Below are positions 1 to 13,188 of a DNA stretch of 64,000 nt, piece by piece. How positions within the stretch are numbered: the stretch's first letter is position 1; every line of letters starts with the position of its first letter. The stretch spans positions 23,842,001 through 23,906,000 of the forward strand of contig NC_061773.1 in the NCBI RefSeq assembly GCF_022458985.1. The letters run 5' to 3'. The position numbers and the translations under genes are program-made. The stretch comes from Mugil cephalus. Its lineage: Eukaryota > Chordata > Actinopteri > Mugiliformes > Mugilidae. Under the pieces are notes generated by a model. The model was not told where the DNA came from. It searched no databases and saw nothing but the letters and a program-made list of their open reading frames with translations.

Positions 1-1135
1 CCTGAGTACACATAGAAAACAGTATTTATTTAGACTGCAGCCCTGGGTGAGAGCCCACTCACTGGCACAACTTGTCACAGAGAGCGAAACAGTGAGGACT
101 TTATTCCCTTGTCACTTCAAACTGCAAATGTTGTTCTGCGGTTTGCTTCATGTCGCCCCTTCCAGCGCTGACAGTCTGGCCTCATAATAAATGGGAGTCA
201 CACTGGGCTGTTTTGTAAAGCTGAGAGTCTGTGAAGGCACCATATGTTCATGTGGCCACAGATGACTGCCGGGGTAATTTATTAAAGAATGAATCATCAA
301 ATGATTTTTTTTTTTTTTTTTATTGACTGTACTTATTCACGCTGCGACTATTGAATCAGTCAAACGGAGTGATGCCCTGCAGTTACTAGTTGGCAGCGAA
401 TGCACCACAAGTGATGCGTTCAAATAACATAAAAAAAATATAGTTATATTGTCTCAGTAGGCAGTGCTCACTGTGGATTATTCAGGTCAACCCTTCGGTT
501 ATCTTTGGGTTTAATTTGACCTCATTCAGTGACTCTAAATATTCGATTAACATAATTTCCTGTTTCCTTCATATTTCTTGCTAATAGCTGTTTTTAATAG
601 TTTTTCCATACCAATTATAGATAACAAGAATATGCATTTAGAAATGATATAAAGCCACTTAAACGCGTCTCTTTCCAGTTTAAGGTCAGTCACTGAGTCA
701 TGTAACAGGTATTCTGGATGCATATGTGTTAAACAGCTATTTAGGGTGTTAACAAACAAACATAAAGAACCTGACACGTAAACGTGGGAACACCTTTTAA
801 TTGTAATCATTTTTATTTGAGGTTTAAATTGCTGAGGTCCAGTTGACTCCGAGGTTAAAAGGTGTTGGAGAATTTGAAGGTATTAGTCATTTTAACACAA
901 GCCAGAGGCCAGAAGTGTGTCTCAAAATGTTCTACTAACGTTCAGCCCATTTAGCCTGCACAAAGCCACATTAGCCACATTAGCCTCCTTTTGGAGTCTC
1001 ATTCCTGACGTCCTGTAAAGCCGTTCCTACACAAGCAGGTATCTGACTTTCATTCCGATCCATTTCCATTCATGTCTTTTTGAGACACCGGAGCCAGAGC
1101 CTTCAGTTATCACAGAGAAAGTGAAAACAGCTGCA

Positions 1136-1136
<1 letters not shown>

Positions 1137-1169
<33 letters not shown>
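1137..1169 (+). repeat. (CTG)11 trinucleotide microsatellite
   Basis: Eleven uninterrupted CTG units, preceded by an imperfect CTGCAA. On the minus strand they read as poly-alanine in one frame, but no exon context is visible. Confidence 0.9.
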
Positions 1170-1174
<5 letters not shown>

Positions 1175-2780
1175 GTGACTCTGATAAGACTGATAAACAA
1201 AGCAGTAAAGTCACTGCTGAGACACATTAAAATTTTCATCTAGCGATTTTATCTGTTTGGCAGATTTTTTTTAAAAAAAATGCAATTTTATTCAGACCAG
1301 GCAGAAAATACTGACCCTTACCAGCGTTAAAGTAAAAGACACCTCCTGACCTAAATGTCCGTCATGTCCTGGGTCCTAATCATATTTGTTTTTACGTTTT
1401 AGGCCACCTACTACTTCTGCAGTACAGCTAAAAATGTTTGGAGTCTTCTCTTTTTTTTTTTTTTGGCTCATGTGGTTCAGTAGGTATAGCTGGACTTCCA
1501 CAAGCCACGAGGTTTAGTGGTTTGATACTTCAACAAGTGGCGCGCGGCTCCCGGTGCCGTTCGCTGGTGTTTGCTTCTGCGAATGAATGGGTCGATGTGT
1601 CATTGTGGCCGTAGAGCTCGTTGAGTACGGGGAGACCATTAAAGCGTCGACCTATCAAACGTCACCCCTCATCAGTCGTCCTGTTGACGGGGGACACAGG
1701 GTCTCGACTGTTTCCTTTTGGGTTTGGGTGTTCGGATGCAGATTTTTACAAACGTCGTCCTTTATAACTGCGTAAAGATTTTTTTGCCTCGAAGATACAC
1801 ACAAAAATGATGACTCAAAAAAACATCCACAGGGTTATTTTTTTATTATTAATATTTTCCGAATCCCCCCAGGATAACTTTAACCAGATGTGGTGCCTTT
1901 ATTTCGTATTTACCTCATCCTTCCTAATGACAAAAAGAGTACCTGTAAATATGTCAGGCCTGTAATCACACTCATTTAGTCAAGACATGGAGTCACGTTG
2001 GCCGATGCCGAGCTGCTTCTCCTCAGCTGTTTACCATCCCAGCCCCCTGCTTGGATATCCCTCACGAGCGCATCGAACAATGACAACATACCTTCCCCTG
2101 CATATCCCCATCATTCAGTTAGAATTATCTCTACAAATCTAATGTGTAACAGGCATGTTGTCAGGGAGCGTCCAGTGAAAACAAAGAGAAGAATGGCAGA
2201 GCTAATGTGGAGCTGGGCCCGCACAGAGTTGGGTTTCAGGCTAATTGGGATCATACGCCGCATGTGCAGTTTTGGCACATACGTTGGATTAATCAGGGGC
2301 TCTTTAATCGCCGAGAAACTTCTCCCGCTCTCGGTTGGAGCCCCCCCCCCACCCTCCCTTTCCGAGACCCCCAAGCCTGGGCTCTATCTAAGCACGGACC
2401 TTTTGACTCCATAAACACCCGCTCTCTAAAAATTGGGGTCAACCTCTCGTTTGCTCGCTCCAGAGCGCTATCGTACCACCACAAAGGGGGTCCCCTTTAA
2501 TGATTAAATTGTATGGATGTTCAAAATCTGCAGATTCCTGGCGGCCGACTCTTCCTCCTGATTGTAATTTATGTCGGAAGTCGTTGCCGTCCAACACTCG
2601 GGCCCAGGAGGAGAGGGAATGTGCACGTGGATGCAGCCTCCGTTGTCATGCATATATATATATATATATATATTTATATACCCTGCTGCAGCTTTTAATC
2701 TGCACCGTGAAGCTCAGGCGACCTCACACACACTCACCTTGCAGCAAATTGACAAATGCATTTCTAAAATGTTTTCATGC

Positions 2781-2782
<2 letters not shown>

Positions 2783-2814
<32 letters not shown>
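2783..2814. repeat. 32-nt homopolymer T tract
   Basis: An uninterrupted run of about 32 T. It could be the A-tail of a minus-strand retroposed copy, but no element body was recognised beside it. Confidence 0.85.
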
Positions 2815-2815
<1 letters not shown>

Positions 2816-3023
2816 GTCGATCCCAGCTCTGTTGTTTAAGTTAAACTGTCACTAAATCAGCATACAATTAAGCCTTGACATAAATTTGACATCCCGGGCG
2901 AGGACTGGTCAACTATTTGCTTGGATGATGATGGTGGATGCATGTGGGGGGGCTAGCAGATGTCCATGTCAGCTGTGGATCTTTAGGCGAAACTGAGAAC
3001 TATAAAGGAAGGGTGCCCTTTGA

Positions 3024-3062
<39 letters not shown>
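3024..3062. repeat. compound (CA)n(TA)n microsatellite
   Basis: About ten CA units run straight into about nine TA units, followed by a degenerate ACATATACACAC tail. Confidence 0.9.
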
Positions 3063-4897
3063 CATATACACACATATTAGATGAGGCATCACTGGAACTT
3101 CAGCTAATACAAATATTAGGAGCTGGGGTTCATGAACTGGACTTTTATGGTTATGTCCCACACGCGAAAAAATTCAAAATATGCAGCTTTTTTTGATCCT
3201 AATGAGAATTCCACGCTTTATCTGTAATAGCCAGAAAAAAAAAATGATTTGCCACGAAAATCAGATGTGCACAACCCGATTTATGAACGCGGGCCTCTGA
3301 CGTTCAAGAAACCAAAGTAGCAGCTCCACAATTAGAAAGCAAAAAAATGAACAACATTCGGCTCTGTGGGGTATAAAAGGCAACCGGGAACCATTTACAA
3401 ATGCAGACAGTTGGAAAAAAGTTCACTTCAGTAAATCAGGGAGTAAATTAAAAGAACGTTACTGCACCTGCTCAAAAAATTCCATAATTCTGCCAAATTT
3501 TATGCAACAGAAATGAAGCAAAGAAAAAAGAAAGGTTAAATGTATTTTAACCAATCCAGGAGTCCTTTTCTCTGAATGTGCTACTCCCAAAAACCCTCAA
3601 AGAATATGAGGCCTGCCAGGGTGGAGGCGATTAGGATTTTGAGCTGAAACTGAGATTTTCAAACCTCACTTTTTTTTTTTTTTAACATTGAAGACACATT
3701 TGTTTTTGTTTTTTTTTTAAAAAAAAATACCATGTTCTTTTTTTCTTTTTCTTTTTTTCTTTCTACGTGCAGACACCAATCCTGGTGTTTCCCACATTAT
3801 GACCCAGCTTCTCGTAGATGCCACACATTTCACAACTTCCAGGACACCTTAAGGTCACTGGGCCCACAGCAAAGCTTTTGGGGAAAGCCACAGTGGCAAT
3901 TACAAAAAAGGCCCGAGATGAACGGGAAAATCTCACACAGTAAAAATCCTGTGGTTTCGAGGGTTTCGAGCTGCATATTTACTCACGCTAAATAAATTTT
4001 TCGAGGCCCTGATTTCAGCCAATTCGTGCCAGTTTGGTGCCTTTTTTTCGAAGCCGCGCTTTTGAATCAGCTTTGTGACTGGATGATGACAAGTGTTTTA
4101 TATAAGCCGTGGCATTTGTGTCTTGGCGAGCAACATTTCATGAAAATTGGAAAAACAAATACACAAAAGCAGTTTGCATTAGTTCTGTGATCTGGGATCT
4201 ATCTATGATTCGTGTCATGTGTCTTGAACTGCAGGAATAAAGGGGCTTAACTATGTTATCATCCCGCTGCAAAAGCTGAAACGTTTTCAGCACAAGAAAA
4301 CCCGCTGCAGCTCAACAGAAAATATTATTGCGGAGTAAGGCGACTTGATAACTGTCAAGTCCACAGCTGTGTCTGATTTCCTCATTTACGCAATACGTTG
4401 GGCGTTTTACACCTTACTGAAAAGCATGAATATGAGCTTATAAAATTCAGCTTGAGCGTGGGCTACTGTCCTGTCTGGATTCAGATCATTATTATTATTA
4501 TTATTTTCCTTAAGTCCTTGCAAACCTGTTTTAATACATGGCTACGAAGAAGAAAAAAACAAGCAAAGTATACTGACACGGCTAAAAAATCAAAAAACCT
4601 ATCAACAAGAATGTAGCACTAATTTAATCAGTGTAAACAGATTCCACCTAAAATCATTTTGTTTTCATTATTATTATTATTTCTTGGAATTCTGCAAGGT
4701 GCATTTTTAAATGTCTTATTAAAACCATGTGTCCATTTGATGAAAATAAGTGTGGGAATAGAATATGGAAAATGTTAAAAAAAAAAAAATTAGTGTAGCT
4801 ATATTTCTGTAGGTGCAATGTAAAAAAAATAAATAAAGTTTTTCCAAATATACTGAATATTAAATTAAATAATATTAATCTATTACACTGCTGTGGT

Positions 4898-4924
4898 AAA
4901 AAAAAAAAAAAAAAAAAAAAAAAA
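4898..4924. repeat. 27-nt homopolymer A tract
   Basis: An uninterrupted run of A in an AT-rich neighbourhood. No flanking retroposon body was recognised. Confidence 0.85.
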
Positions 4925-6521
4925 GGTGTTATTAAGTGCTAATGCTTCCTCAACTACCATCCATTCATAGTTTCATCCTCTAATGATAGGGTTTGGAAAA
5001 CTGGTCCTGCAGCATCCCTGCTCCACGCTGATGCGTTTACTGGTCGTATTTAATCAGCATTACCTGCCGCGCCTACGGCATAAATGCTGACTTATCCTGC
5101 TTAGAGCCCACTTTTATTGGCCGCACTGCAAGAACATTTTAGAATTAGATTAGATTAAAGTAAATAATAATAATAAAATAAAATCAATAAATAAAAGTAA
5201 AGTATCGAAACACTGGAATAATATAGCAGCATGGCCGATTAACTGGAGCAGCTATAAACGCGAATAGGAAACAAGTGCACAAGTTTTTCATCATTTGAAA
5301 AGACGTGTGACAGATTGGAACAGGCAGGCGGTAACCCGTGTTATTTTGATTTCACGTAGACTAAATGTTACGGTGCCCGCTTCAAAACGACTGAGATCTT
5401 TTTTTTTTCCTTCCTTCTCTAACGACAGGTTGGTTTAAAGTGACACCTTAATCTATCGTTATTATTCATCAATGCGGGGCCGCTCAAAATAAAAATTTAA
5501 TGTACGAAACTGGCCTCGGTTGTAAGTGTAAATTATTTTTACGCTAGTCTGATTAAATACGGGCGTTAAAAAAAGAGAAAGTAATTTAAACTGAAGAGAA
5601 AGGTGCCAGTCATTCAATTAAACCGGAACCAAAAGCGCAGGCCTGTTAAGTTTACGTGAATTCTTTTTTTCTTTCTTGTCCCTGAACGCCTCGTTCCACC
5701 GACGGTAAAGGTGAACTTTAAAAACAAAAAAAAAATAAAAATAAAGCTTTTAATTACGACGTGGGAACACGGCGCTCACTTTAAAACAAAAACAAATACA
5801 ATATTACTCGACACGCTGGCAAAGTCCAAAAAAAATAAAAATAAAAAAAGGTCGAAAATCAAGTAGCAAGACAATAATAATCATCAATATACACGTTCAT
5901 GCCACTGCTGAAAGCCAAACACAAGGAATACTGGCTACACTGTGATGCCCATATAATGAACTTAATAGTAAACTTAAATATATGGACTAATGAGGCAAAG
6001 TTCAAGTTTAATTAAAGCAAAGAAACACCCTACCCCTGCTCCCAGCTGCACTGAAATGAACCATTCAGCAGCTTAATATCACTTAGTGCCTTTTCGTCCT
6101 CCTCATCATCATTAACCAAACCCCAGTGATATCTATTTAGAATAACTTTTACTTCTCCCTTACCAATCAGTCAGCATTTCTTCCTTTCCTTTATATGAGA
6201 ACATAACGAGCAGAAAAACCAGTGGAGATTAGCTAAGAAAAACAAGTAATCACACGTAGCTGTTTCCTCAACAGCAACAATTCCTAAAAACCCGGATCCA
6301 GTCGACCTCAGACCTCTGCCTCTACCTGTTGCTGCGGATTTCACACCCAGCCAAACAGCCCACGTCAAGAATCAATTAAGCTTTTCTCAATGAAAAGAAA
6401 GTGCGTTGCCATGTCAGGCCCGTGAACTGGGGGTGACTGCATGGATGGTGGCGCCGTTAAAAAACCATAAGATTTAGCCTACGCTTCACAATAAATGGAG
6501 AACAGCGTTAGTGAAAATATA

Positions 6522-6527
6522 TTTAAT
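6522..6527 (-). terminator. barx1: possible barx1 poly(A) signal (ATTAAA)
   Basis: ATTAAA on the minus strand, about 390 bases past the barx1 stop codon. It is the nearest variant poly(A) hexamer I see in the right orientation. The downstream element was not verified, so this is a candidate only. Confidence 0.35.
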
Positions 6528-6916
6528 AATTAAACATAACATAGTTACACAAAAGGAATGCAAAAAACAGATTGAGTGAGAGTGGATCCTTAGAATATAA
6601 AGGGTAGACCTACTGCAATGGTTTGAGTTCCCTCCTCAACAGCAGCAAGTTCATCACAGGGAGGAATGCATGGTAGAGCTACAACTTAAACGCATGGCTG
6701 CTTTTGAGGATGTCTCCCAATGTGCAGTTTTAAGTTTCTGGGTTTTTCGGGGTGCGTAGGCCCCCCCGGAGGTCTTTGCACGAGAAAACATCTCCATCCG
6801 CGCACGCTGAGCGTCCGAGTTGGGGAAGAGGAAGAGGGGGGAGGAAGGGGATGAGGAGGGGGGCGGGGGGGGATTCAGCGTGTCGAGTCATAGTGTATCT
6901 GCAGGCCGCATCCACG

Positions 6917-7084
6917 TCATTCCTCCTGAGTGTTCTCTAAGTGCGAGCTCGAGCCTTCGGACTGACGGTCGGTGTCCGCGGCCGACCGCTCCTGCTCGGA
7001 GAGCTGCTCGCTGGTGGGGATGGAATTCTTCTTGGGGCGACCCTTGGGCTTCGTCGGCGACTCCAGGCCTCCTCCCTGCAGCAC
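6917..7084 (-). CDS. barx1: barx1 coding exon 4 (C-terminal tail, stop)
   Basis: It opens after a CCACAG acceptor with GTG-CTG-CAG. It encodes the basic [12 protein letters not shown] segment that follows the homeodomain and an acidic, Ser-rich end ([11 protein letters not shown]), then TGA. It joins exon 3 in phase 0. Confidence 0.93.
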   Translation of the reverse strand: MLQGGGLESPTKPKGRPKKNSIPTSEQLSEQERSAADTDRQSEGSSSHLENTQEE

Positions 7085-9867
7085 CTGTGGTCCAGGGAGG
7101 GGGGGGGGGTGAGAGAAGCCGCCGGGGTTAGGTTCAAAAAAATACACCGAGAAATGCAAAGTCTGTGTAATAGCTACAATACATTTAAACATGTGATCTG
7201 TTCTCTAGCATGTGTGCAGTCTCAACCACAGGGTGCAGCGAGCGTGCTAATTAGTTCCACCGAATCCCATTTCCTACCAACATCTGGTTAGTAGTTCCTG
7301 ATGTTTGAAGGCGCTATTTTGTTGCTGCTGCGTTAACCTCGTGTAAAGACAAATAAATAAATAAGTAAAAAACAGATTACTGCAGCGTCATCCAACTTAC
7401 AATTTTCTTCCATTTCATTCTTCTGTTCTGGTACCACGTTTTCACTTGCAGCTGACTGAGACCCAAAGACTCGGCGAGATCTATTCTGTAAAAATAAAAT
7501 AAAATAACATGAAATAAATACAAATACATCAGCACAGTCAGGCGTTGTAATGAATTAGATTAGATCCGCGTTGCCAAAAGGAACTCACTCCAGGCTGCTG
7601 TGTTATTTTACAGGAGAATGACCCAGGCTAATTAAATCAGTTACATGAAAAGGGATACTACTGTGTGGACTCAATGCTACTTGTGACATTTCTGCTTCGC
7701 CTTATTATGCCAAAAGCCACCACATCAAACGTAATCTTGCACCACCTGCCACCACTGAACACACAGAGGCCTCTGTATTATTATTATTATGATTTTTATT
7801 TTTTTTATATATCTGTTTGAACTTGTGGCTTTTAGCAGCCAGCTTCGTTTACACTTTGCAATTAAAAACAGCTCACGGTGGCTATTTCATAAGCTGATTT
7901 TAGACCTGATGTATTTACTGAACATTTGGAGCAAAAAAAAAAAAAATTAAAAGTAGACTTCCTTGTTGCTGGAAAATACACAATGAAGGCTTTGAAACGT
8001 TTAGACCACGGTTGTTGGGAAATATGTAGGCCCACGCGAGAGGATAATTTAACCGGCCGAGTCCAGATAAAATTGCAGTTTTATTTTGTTGTTTTTCCCT
8101 GGTTAAACGCGTGCGGGTGGCGGGGTCACCACATCCTGCTCTGCTGTAAACACGCTTCGCAAACGCACCTATCGGGGGTGGACAGGTACTTCTGCTTCTC
8201 GAAGCGCTTCTCCAGGCCCATGAGCTGCAGCTCCGTGAACACGGTGCGGCTCCGGCGGCCCTTCTTGGTCTTGCTGCCTCCGTCGCCTCCGTGCTCCAGC
8301 TTCCCGCGGAGGTGCAGGTCCAGCGGCAGGTGGTGAGACGCCACGCCGACTTGCAGGCCCGGGCCCGCGGACAGGAGCGGCGAGCCGAGCGGGGAGCCCA
8401 GCGAGCAGGACAGGGGCGACATGGGGAACTTGAGGAGGCTCGTCTGGTCTCCTTTCAGCACTGGGACGGAAAACGGAGACACGGATGAAGTTGATGTTGT
8501 TATTAGTTTCAATTGTTATTTTATAAAAATATACTTTTTGGTGACGGGCCAAGAATATTTTATCAACGACACGCGTCAAGCTGCTGTTTGGATGAGGGGT
8601 CAACAAATAAATGCCGGCAAATAAAAAGTCCCTGAAGAGGAATAATCACACTGAATGCTAGAATAAAAAGACAATTTAACAATAAATACGTATGAGGTCA
8701 GATTTTAGATACTTATAACAATAATTACAGGTTAAAAGGAACACACTTAGAACCCAAACAGGAGCACTGATTATCCTGAAAAGACAGACTACACCTGCAT
8801 TATTTTATTAATATTAGTCAATTTAGGCTATTAGTACACCCAAGCTTTATTCATTCTAATATTGTATATGTGCCTGTATAGGAATAATCCAACCAGGTTG
8901 TATGAGATCGTCCTTGGTTCAAATGAACCAGAGGTCACGGTTTGAACTGAGGTCATATCATTTGAATCGCTACGCTTTGGACAAAGCGTGTTTGGTTTAC
9001 ACTTTTAGCCCTTTTTCCCCACCCATGGACTTAAAATAGCTGCTTATATGCTTTTAAAAGCCCGAAGTGCCGATGATTCACAATCAAACATTTCATGCAT
9101 TTTCGTTCAGCGAATCGTGTCAGAAAACGCAGCTGCACAATAGGTTTGTGTTTTCAGGGTAAAGCCTAAATAATCTTGGGCCACACTGGCAGCATCTTTA
9201 CATGCGATTTGTTGTTGGTTTATTTAGAATTGAATAATTTAACGTCCTCGTGGGGATGGTTGTTACACCGAGTCCAAATACGCACGCACTTAAAAAAAAA
9301 AAAAAAAAAAGCATTTACTTTGCATACAGGCTGGTCTCATTTTGAAACCGTTAATCTATTATTCCTCCATTAAATAATAATAATAATAATTAACAGTCCG
9401 TTCGCTATTTACTGTTTTACCTTTTTTTTTTTTTGCGTAATTTATTGACAATATTATGAATAATGTATCCTGCAATTGACAAAAGTCTAATGGGACCGAA
9501 AGACATATTAAATTATTCAAGAGGATATTTAGATATTTAACTCCTGTTATATTAAACGACGTAATAATAATAATAGCAATATTAATAATAATAACATATC
9601 GATACAGGACATATTGCCTGTGTCTGTAACTCATTCATCTTTCCATAGGCGTCTCTCTCGCTTACCCAGTTGGCTGTGGAAAGGCCGGGCGGATAGAAGA
9701 GCCTGTACTCCGAATTTAAGCAGCTCCCCGGCCGGGGCCGACACTTTGTGCTCCGGGTGATCGGTCAGGATCTCCTCAATCATGAAACTCCTGTAGCGAT
9801 GAGTTCTGTGGTCTGGATGAACTTCCGGAGGATAGTAATGCGCTCCCATGTCCAAAGGATGCTGCAT
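6917..9867 (-). CDS. barx1: BarH-like homeobox transcription factor Barx1, four coding exons
   Basis: A nuclear DNA-binding factor of the Bar/NK homeobox class. Its family acts in patterning of jaw and pharyngeal-arch mesenchyme, teeth and stomach mesoderm. Coding exons in transcript order are 9,867-9,666, 8,460-8,169, 7,485-7,401 and 7,084-6,917. They total 747 nt and encode 248 aa with every junction in phase. Visible parts are an N-terminal FIL-type motif in [14 protein letters not shown] (residues 22-35), a Pro/Ser/Leu-rich linker, and a full 60-residue homeodomain at about 135-194. The homeodomain opens [20 protein letters not shown] and keeps the helix-3 core [11 protein letters not shown], with Asn51 at residue 185. 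The Barx-type tail follows ([20 protein letters not shown]). Length and exon layout fit vertebrate Barx1. Barx2 is excluded by the N terminus and the tail. Confidence 0.95.
7401..7485 (-). CDS. barx1: barx1 coding exon 3 (homeodomain helices 2-3)
   Basis: 85 nt, with acceptor TTTTTACAG and donor GTAAGT. It encodes [18 protein letters not shown] followed by [11 protein letters not shown], the recognition helix. The exon is too short to stand out as an open frame but is clear from phase and homeobox identity. Confidence 0.94.
8169..8460 (-). CDS. barx1: barx1 coding exon 2 (linker and homeodomain helix 1)
   Basis: 292 nt. The acceptor ends CCCAG and the donor is AG|GTGCG. It encodes [18 protein letters not shown], a Gly/Ser/Pro-rich linker, [13 protein letters not shown] and the first homeodomain helix, and breaks inside the Arg codon of STPDR. 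The start codon inside the preceding intron is not used, because the reading frame enters from exon 1 in phase 1. Confidence 0.94.
9666..9867 (-). CDS. barx1: barx1 coding exon 1 (start, FIL motif)
   Basis: 202 nt. The ATG at 9,867-9,865 gives [14 protein letters not shown], the expected fish Barx1 N terminus, and the donor is G|GTAAGC. It contains the [12 protein letters not shown] motif and the [18 protein letters not shown] segment typical of Barx1. Confidence 0.94.
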
Positions 9868-12800
9868 AATCTGGCCGCGCGGTCACCTCAACAGACACCA
9901 AGCTCGTACACCGACTGCGTCTCCTTCAAAAGCCAGAACTCATATTCCCCCTGTAGCACCGATACAGTCCGGAGATTAACACTGTGGGTCAAAGTTATCC
10001 TCAGGTTCTAGATGAAGGAAAGTAGCAAATACAGGTAGCAAGACTTTCCCTGCGCGCCTGGGCGTCCTCTGTGGGTCTTTACGCGCTACTTCTGTCCGGA
10101 TTGCGTTCTTTTTGGAGAGGACATCGGGAGCCGAGAGCAAACTTGCGACCAAAAACTCCCGAACACGGCCGTGCTCATGCCCAGCCGCTGTGTGTGAGCC
10201 GCGCAGGTCGGAGCTATTTGTCTGGCGCGGAGCAAGTCACCTTGGCAGTGAGTTACGGAGTAAGCTTTGGAGTTTATGAGCCTCGTCATAGCTCCACCTC
10301 TTCTCGGGGTTTGTCTGCTCGCTGCCTTAGCATATCCAAAGTTAGGTACATGCAAAGAAGCACTTGTGCATTGATTTATGCAAAAGGGAAGAAAATAAGT
10401 ACCCGAAAGGACCTTGATGTCAAATAGCCTCCAAGTGACCTTCTTATTCATAGGGTGTTGGACTGGTGATGGTGAATTCGGCGATGGTGGCAGTTATTGC
10501 AGCAAAAGAAGCTCAGAATAAAGAAGTTCGTTTTAAAAGCACGATGCATTTCTACACTTTTTTATTCTTGAGTGATGACATCCACTTTAGGAAAATGCAA
10601 TGCATTAATAAACACATACTGTATATGGTTGCCGTGGGATACAGGCACAGCTTTGAGCAGGACTTAACTGTTAATTCATCTAAATTAATATTATGATTTC
10701 CCACTGGTGCAGTATCTGAACACTTGCGAGGATAAAAATGTTGCAGATATGATGCCAAGTCATTCCAGGCGAGCCAAGCTTCAGTTGATGGGATCAGTGT
10801 ACTGCCTCAGGCTGTTGGGACTAAAGAAACCACTGAGGGGACTCAAGAAATACATCATCCTAAAGGTCAATCCTCCAGTCCGGACAGCTTGCCCCCCCTT
10901 CCCTTCCCTTTGTGGTTATTTGTCTCAAGCATTATGAAATATCTCCCATAGCTTATTTTTAGCAAGGGGGCTTTGAGAAAACCTCTGGCCTTATATAACC
11001 CTGGAGCTGAAAACCTCAAACAACCTCCGGGTGCTTTAAAGTTGGCAGTCGCGTTTTAACTTTAAAACTGTTTGTGTTGACCCTTTTAAAATGTGACCTC
11101 GGAGCGGACTGCATGGGAGCGTAGCTGGTGCGATGCCATTCACAGCTGGACGTTTTATTAACTGCTCAGTCTTTTTCAGCACAAGAGGAAATACATCAAA
11201 CATGAAACTGAACATAATATGGCTGTTTTTTGCTATAGGTCTCAAGAAAAGGAACTTGGAAAAGAGAACTTGTTGTGTATTATTTTAATTAGGGTTTTTT
11301 TCCATTCCAAAACAAAACGTGACGTGAGAGGAGGAGTTAAATCAGCTTATTTTATGCCAAGAATCTGCAAAACATTTTAGACCTTTTGAGGTCTGGTTGG
11401 TCCCATTTAACATGTTGAAATATTAGGGAGTAGTTCTTTTTTTTTTGGTATTTCACTACACTTCTGCACAGTTAGCTGAAACAAACAAACAAATCACCTC
11501 GATGGCGTTATTTTGAAAGCACTTTACTTGTGTCTATAACTTCTGCCTAGTTCCGTGCACGTTGCCAGAAGCTTGTTTGTTTTGATCCCCCAGATGGATT
11601 ACCTGGCATTGTTGGATAACATCTTCCTCTGCTGGTCACTTCTGAGATTGCAGAGAGAGCTTCTCTGCAAGATGATGCTCGTGGCCGCCTCTCCAGAAAT
11701 AAAAGAAACATACACAACAATACCTTATTTTTTTATGTTGAATAGTTTATTTTTATTTATTACCCATACTATAACCCTACATTAACATTTTTAATTCCAA
11801 CTGTGTTTCTAAACACCTGAAAAATGTGGCTGTGCTCTCTGCATGCAAGCACTGCTTATGCTAAATAATAAATATATTATTTTAAGTCACTTTCTTTCTT
11901 CCTGCTATTATTTTGACTCACTGTCAGATTAGCCTCATGGGAAAAGAAATACTGTTGAGCCCCTTATGTCCTTTCATCCTTTCTTTAGTAAGCACAATGA
12001 CATGATATTTTTATTATATGTATTGTAACAGTAAATTAAAAATGCTATCAGGTTAACAACATGTAAGTTTGGACCTCAGGAAATAATAATGGGAATTTTC
12101 CCAGATTCCTAGACAACTTGTTGGATATATTGATAATAAAAAATAATAAGACCTTGGTTTGGTCTTCTGTGTGCGCACAAAATACAACTTTACAACGAAA
12201 GAGCTCTGGAGGTTTGGGGGCCTCTGCCAAGCAGTCCACTTCCCCTGGTTCCAGCTTTTTCTTTGATATTTGTGCTAATTTAACCTAATTCCTCCCCATT
12301 GTTTATCCTCAATTATTCTCAGCAAAAAGTAGACAAAGACGAAGTTGCATGAATTACGTTTGACTCAGCCTTTATCATTAAACTAATATTTGTCTTCCCC
12401 CAAAATAAGTACTTCCAGCAAACACCATAACAAATGAAAATGTTGGCTTCAGATTTATCCACTGATCACAGTTACATGTCTGCTGTTTATATGAGCTATC
12501 ACGTCGACTCTTTCCACACAACATATTTAAGCGTGGCTGAAATCACTCTTCACACTTTTTAAAAATTTCTACAACTACTACTATTCTACTACTACAACAG
12601 CTACTATTCTACTACTAGTAATAATAAGAATAGAAATTATACAAATAATAATGTATTTGACAGTTTATTTTATTTTTTTAGGATGCAGGACAATCATCAC
12701 ATTAATTTGCTTATACTGACACATGACTGAACTGAACTAACATAGTTATTTTGTGCTTTTTCCTTATTTGTTGTTTATCATTTATCTGAACATTTTCAGT

Positions 12801-12904
12801 TCAGCTTTCAGATTTTCTATTACTACAACATGTGCAAGGCTCTTTAAGAAGTTTGGGATAGGTACAGTTACAGTAGGGACATGGATCAAGGTAGCAGGCT
12901 CAGA

Positions 12905-13060
12905 ATGGTAAATGGTCTTGCTTTTATATAGCACTTTTCTACCTACTCAAAGGTACTCAAAGCGTTTTACAGTCAGACACAGACACATCCACCCATTCGC
13001 TCACAGAAGCACACACACATTCATGCCACACACTGGGTGTCTTGCTCAAGGACTCGTCTT
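12905..13060 (+). repeat. decayed dispersed repeat
   Basis: The text 'tatagcacttttctacc...tactcaaagcgttttacag...cacccattcg' resembles an interspersed repeat I associate with many fish genomes. It is degenerate, and its family name is not established here. Confidence 0.45.
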
Positions 13061-13138
13061 GAGAAGACGTTATTGTTTCACCATTTATTTTAATTTCTAT
13101 TTCAGCTACCAGTTTTTAGTTAATTTTTTTCCCTAATG

Positions 13139-13188
13139 ATCTTATCTTATCTTATCTTATCTTATCTTATCTTATCTTATCTTATCTT
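13139..13188. repeat. (CTTAT)n pentanucleotide microsatellite
   Basis: About nine to ten TCTTA units in a row, running into 'tttattcg'. Confidence 0.9.

Larger units (their letters stand above)
1..6500. other. non-coding 3' flank of barx1
   Basis: No exon or gene was recognised here on either strand. Open frames are short and mostly run through simple repeats. The stretch holds a (CTG)11 run near 1,137, a 32-T tract near 2,783, TA and AC/TA dinucleotide tracts near 2,652 and 3,024, and a 27-A tract near 4,898. The block at about 1,990-2,490 has balanced composition and little repeat content, so it is the best place here to look for a conserved barx1 enhancer. That is a guess from composition only. 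Confidence 0.6.
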
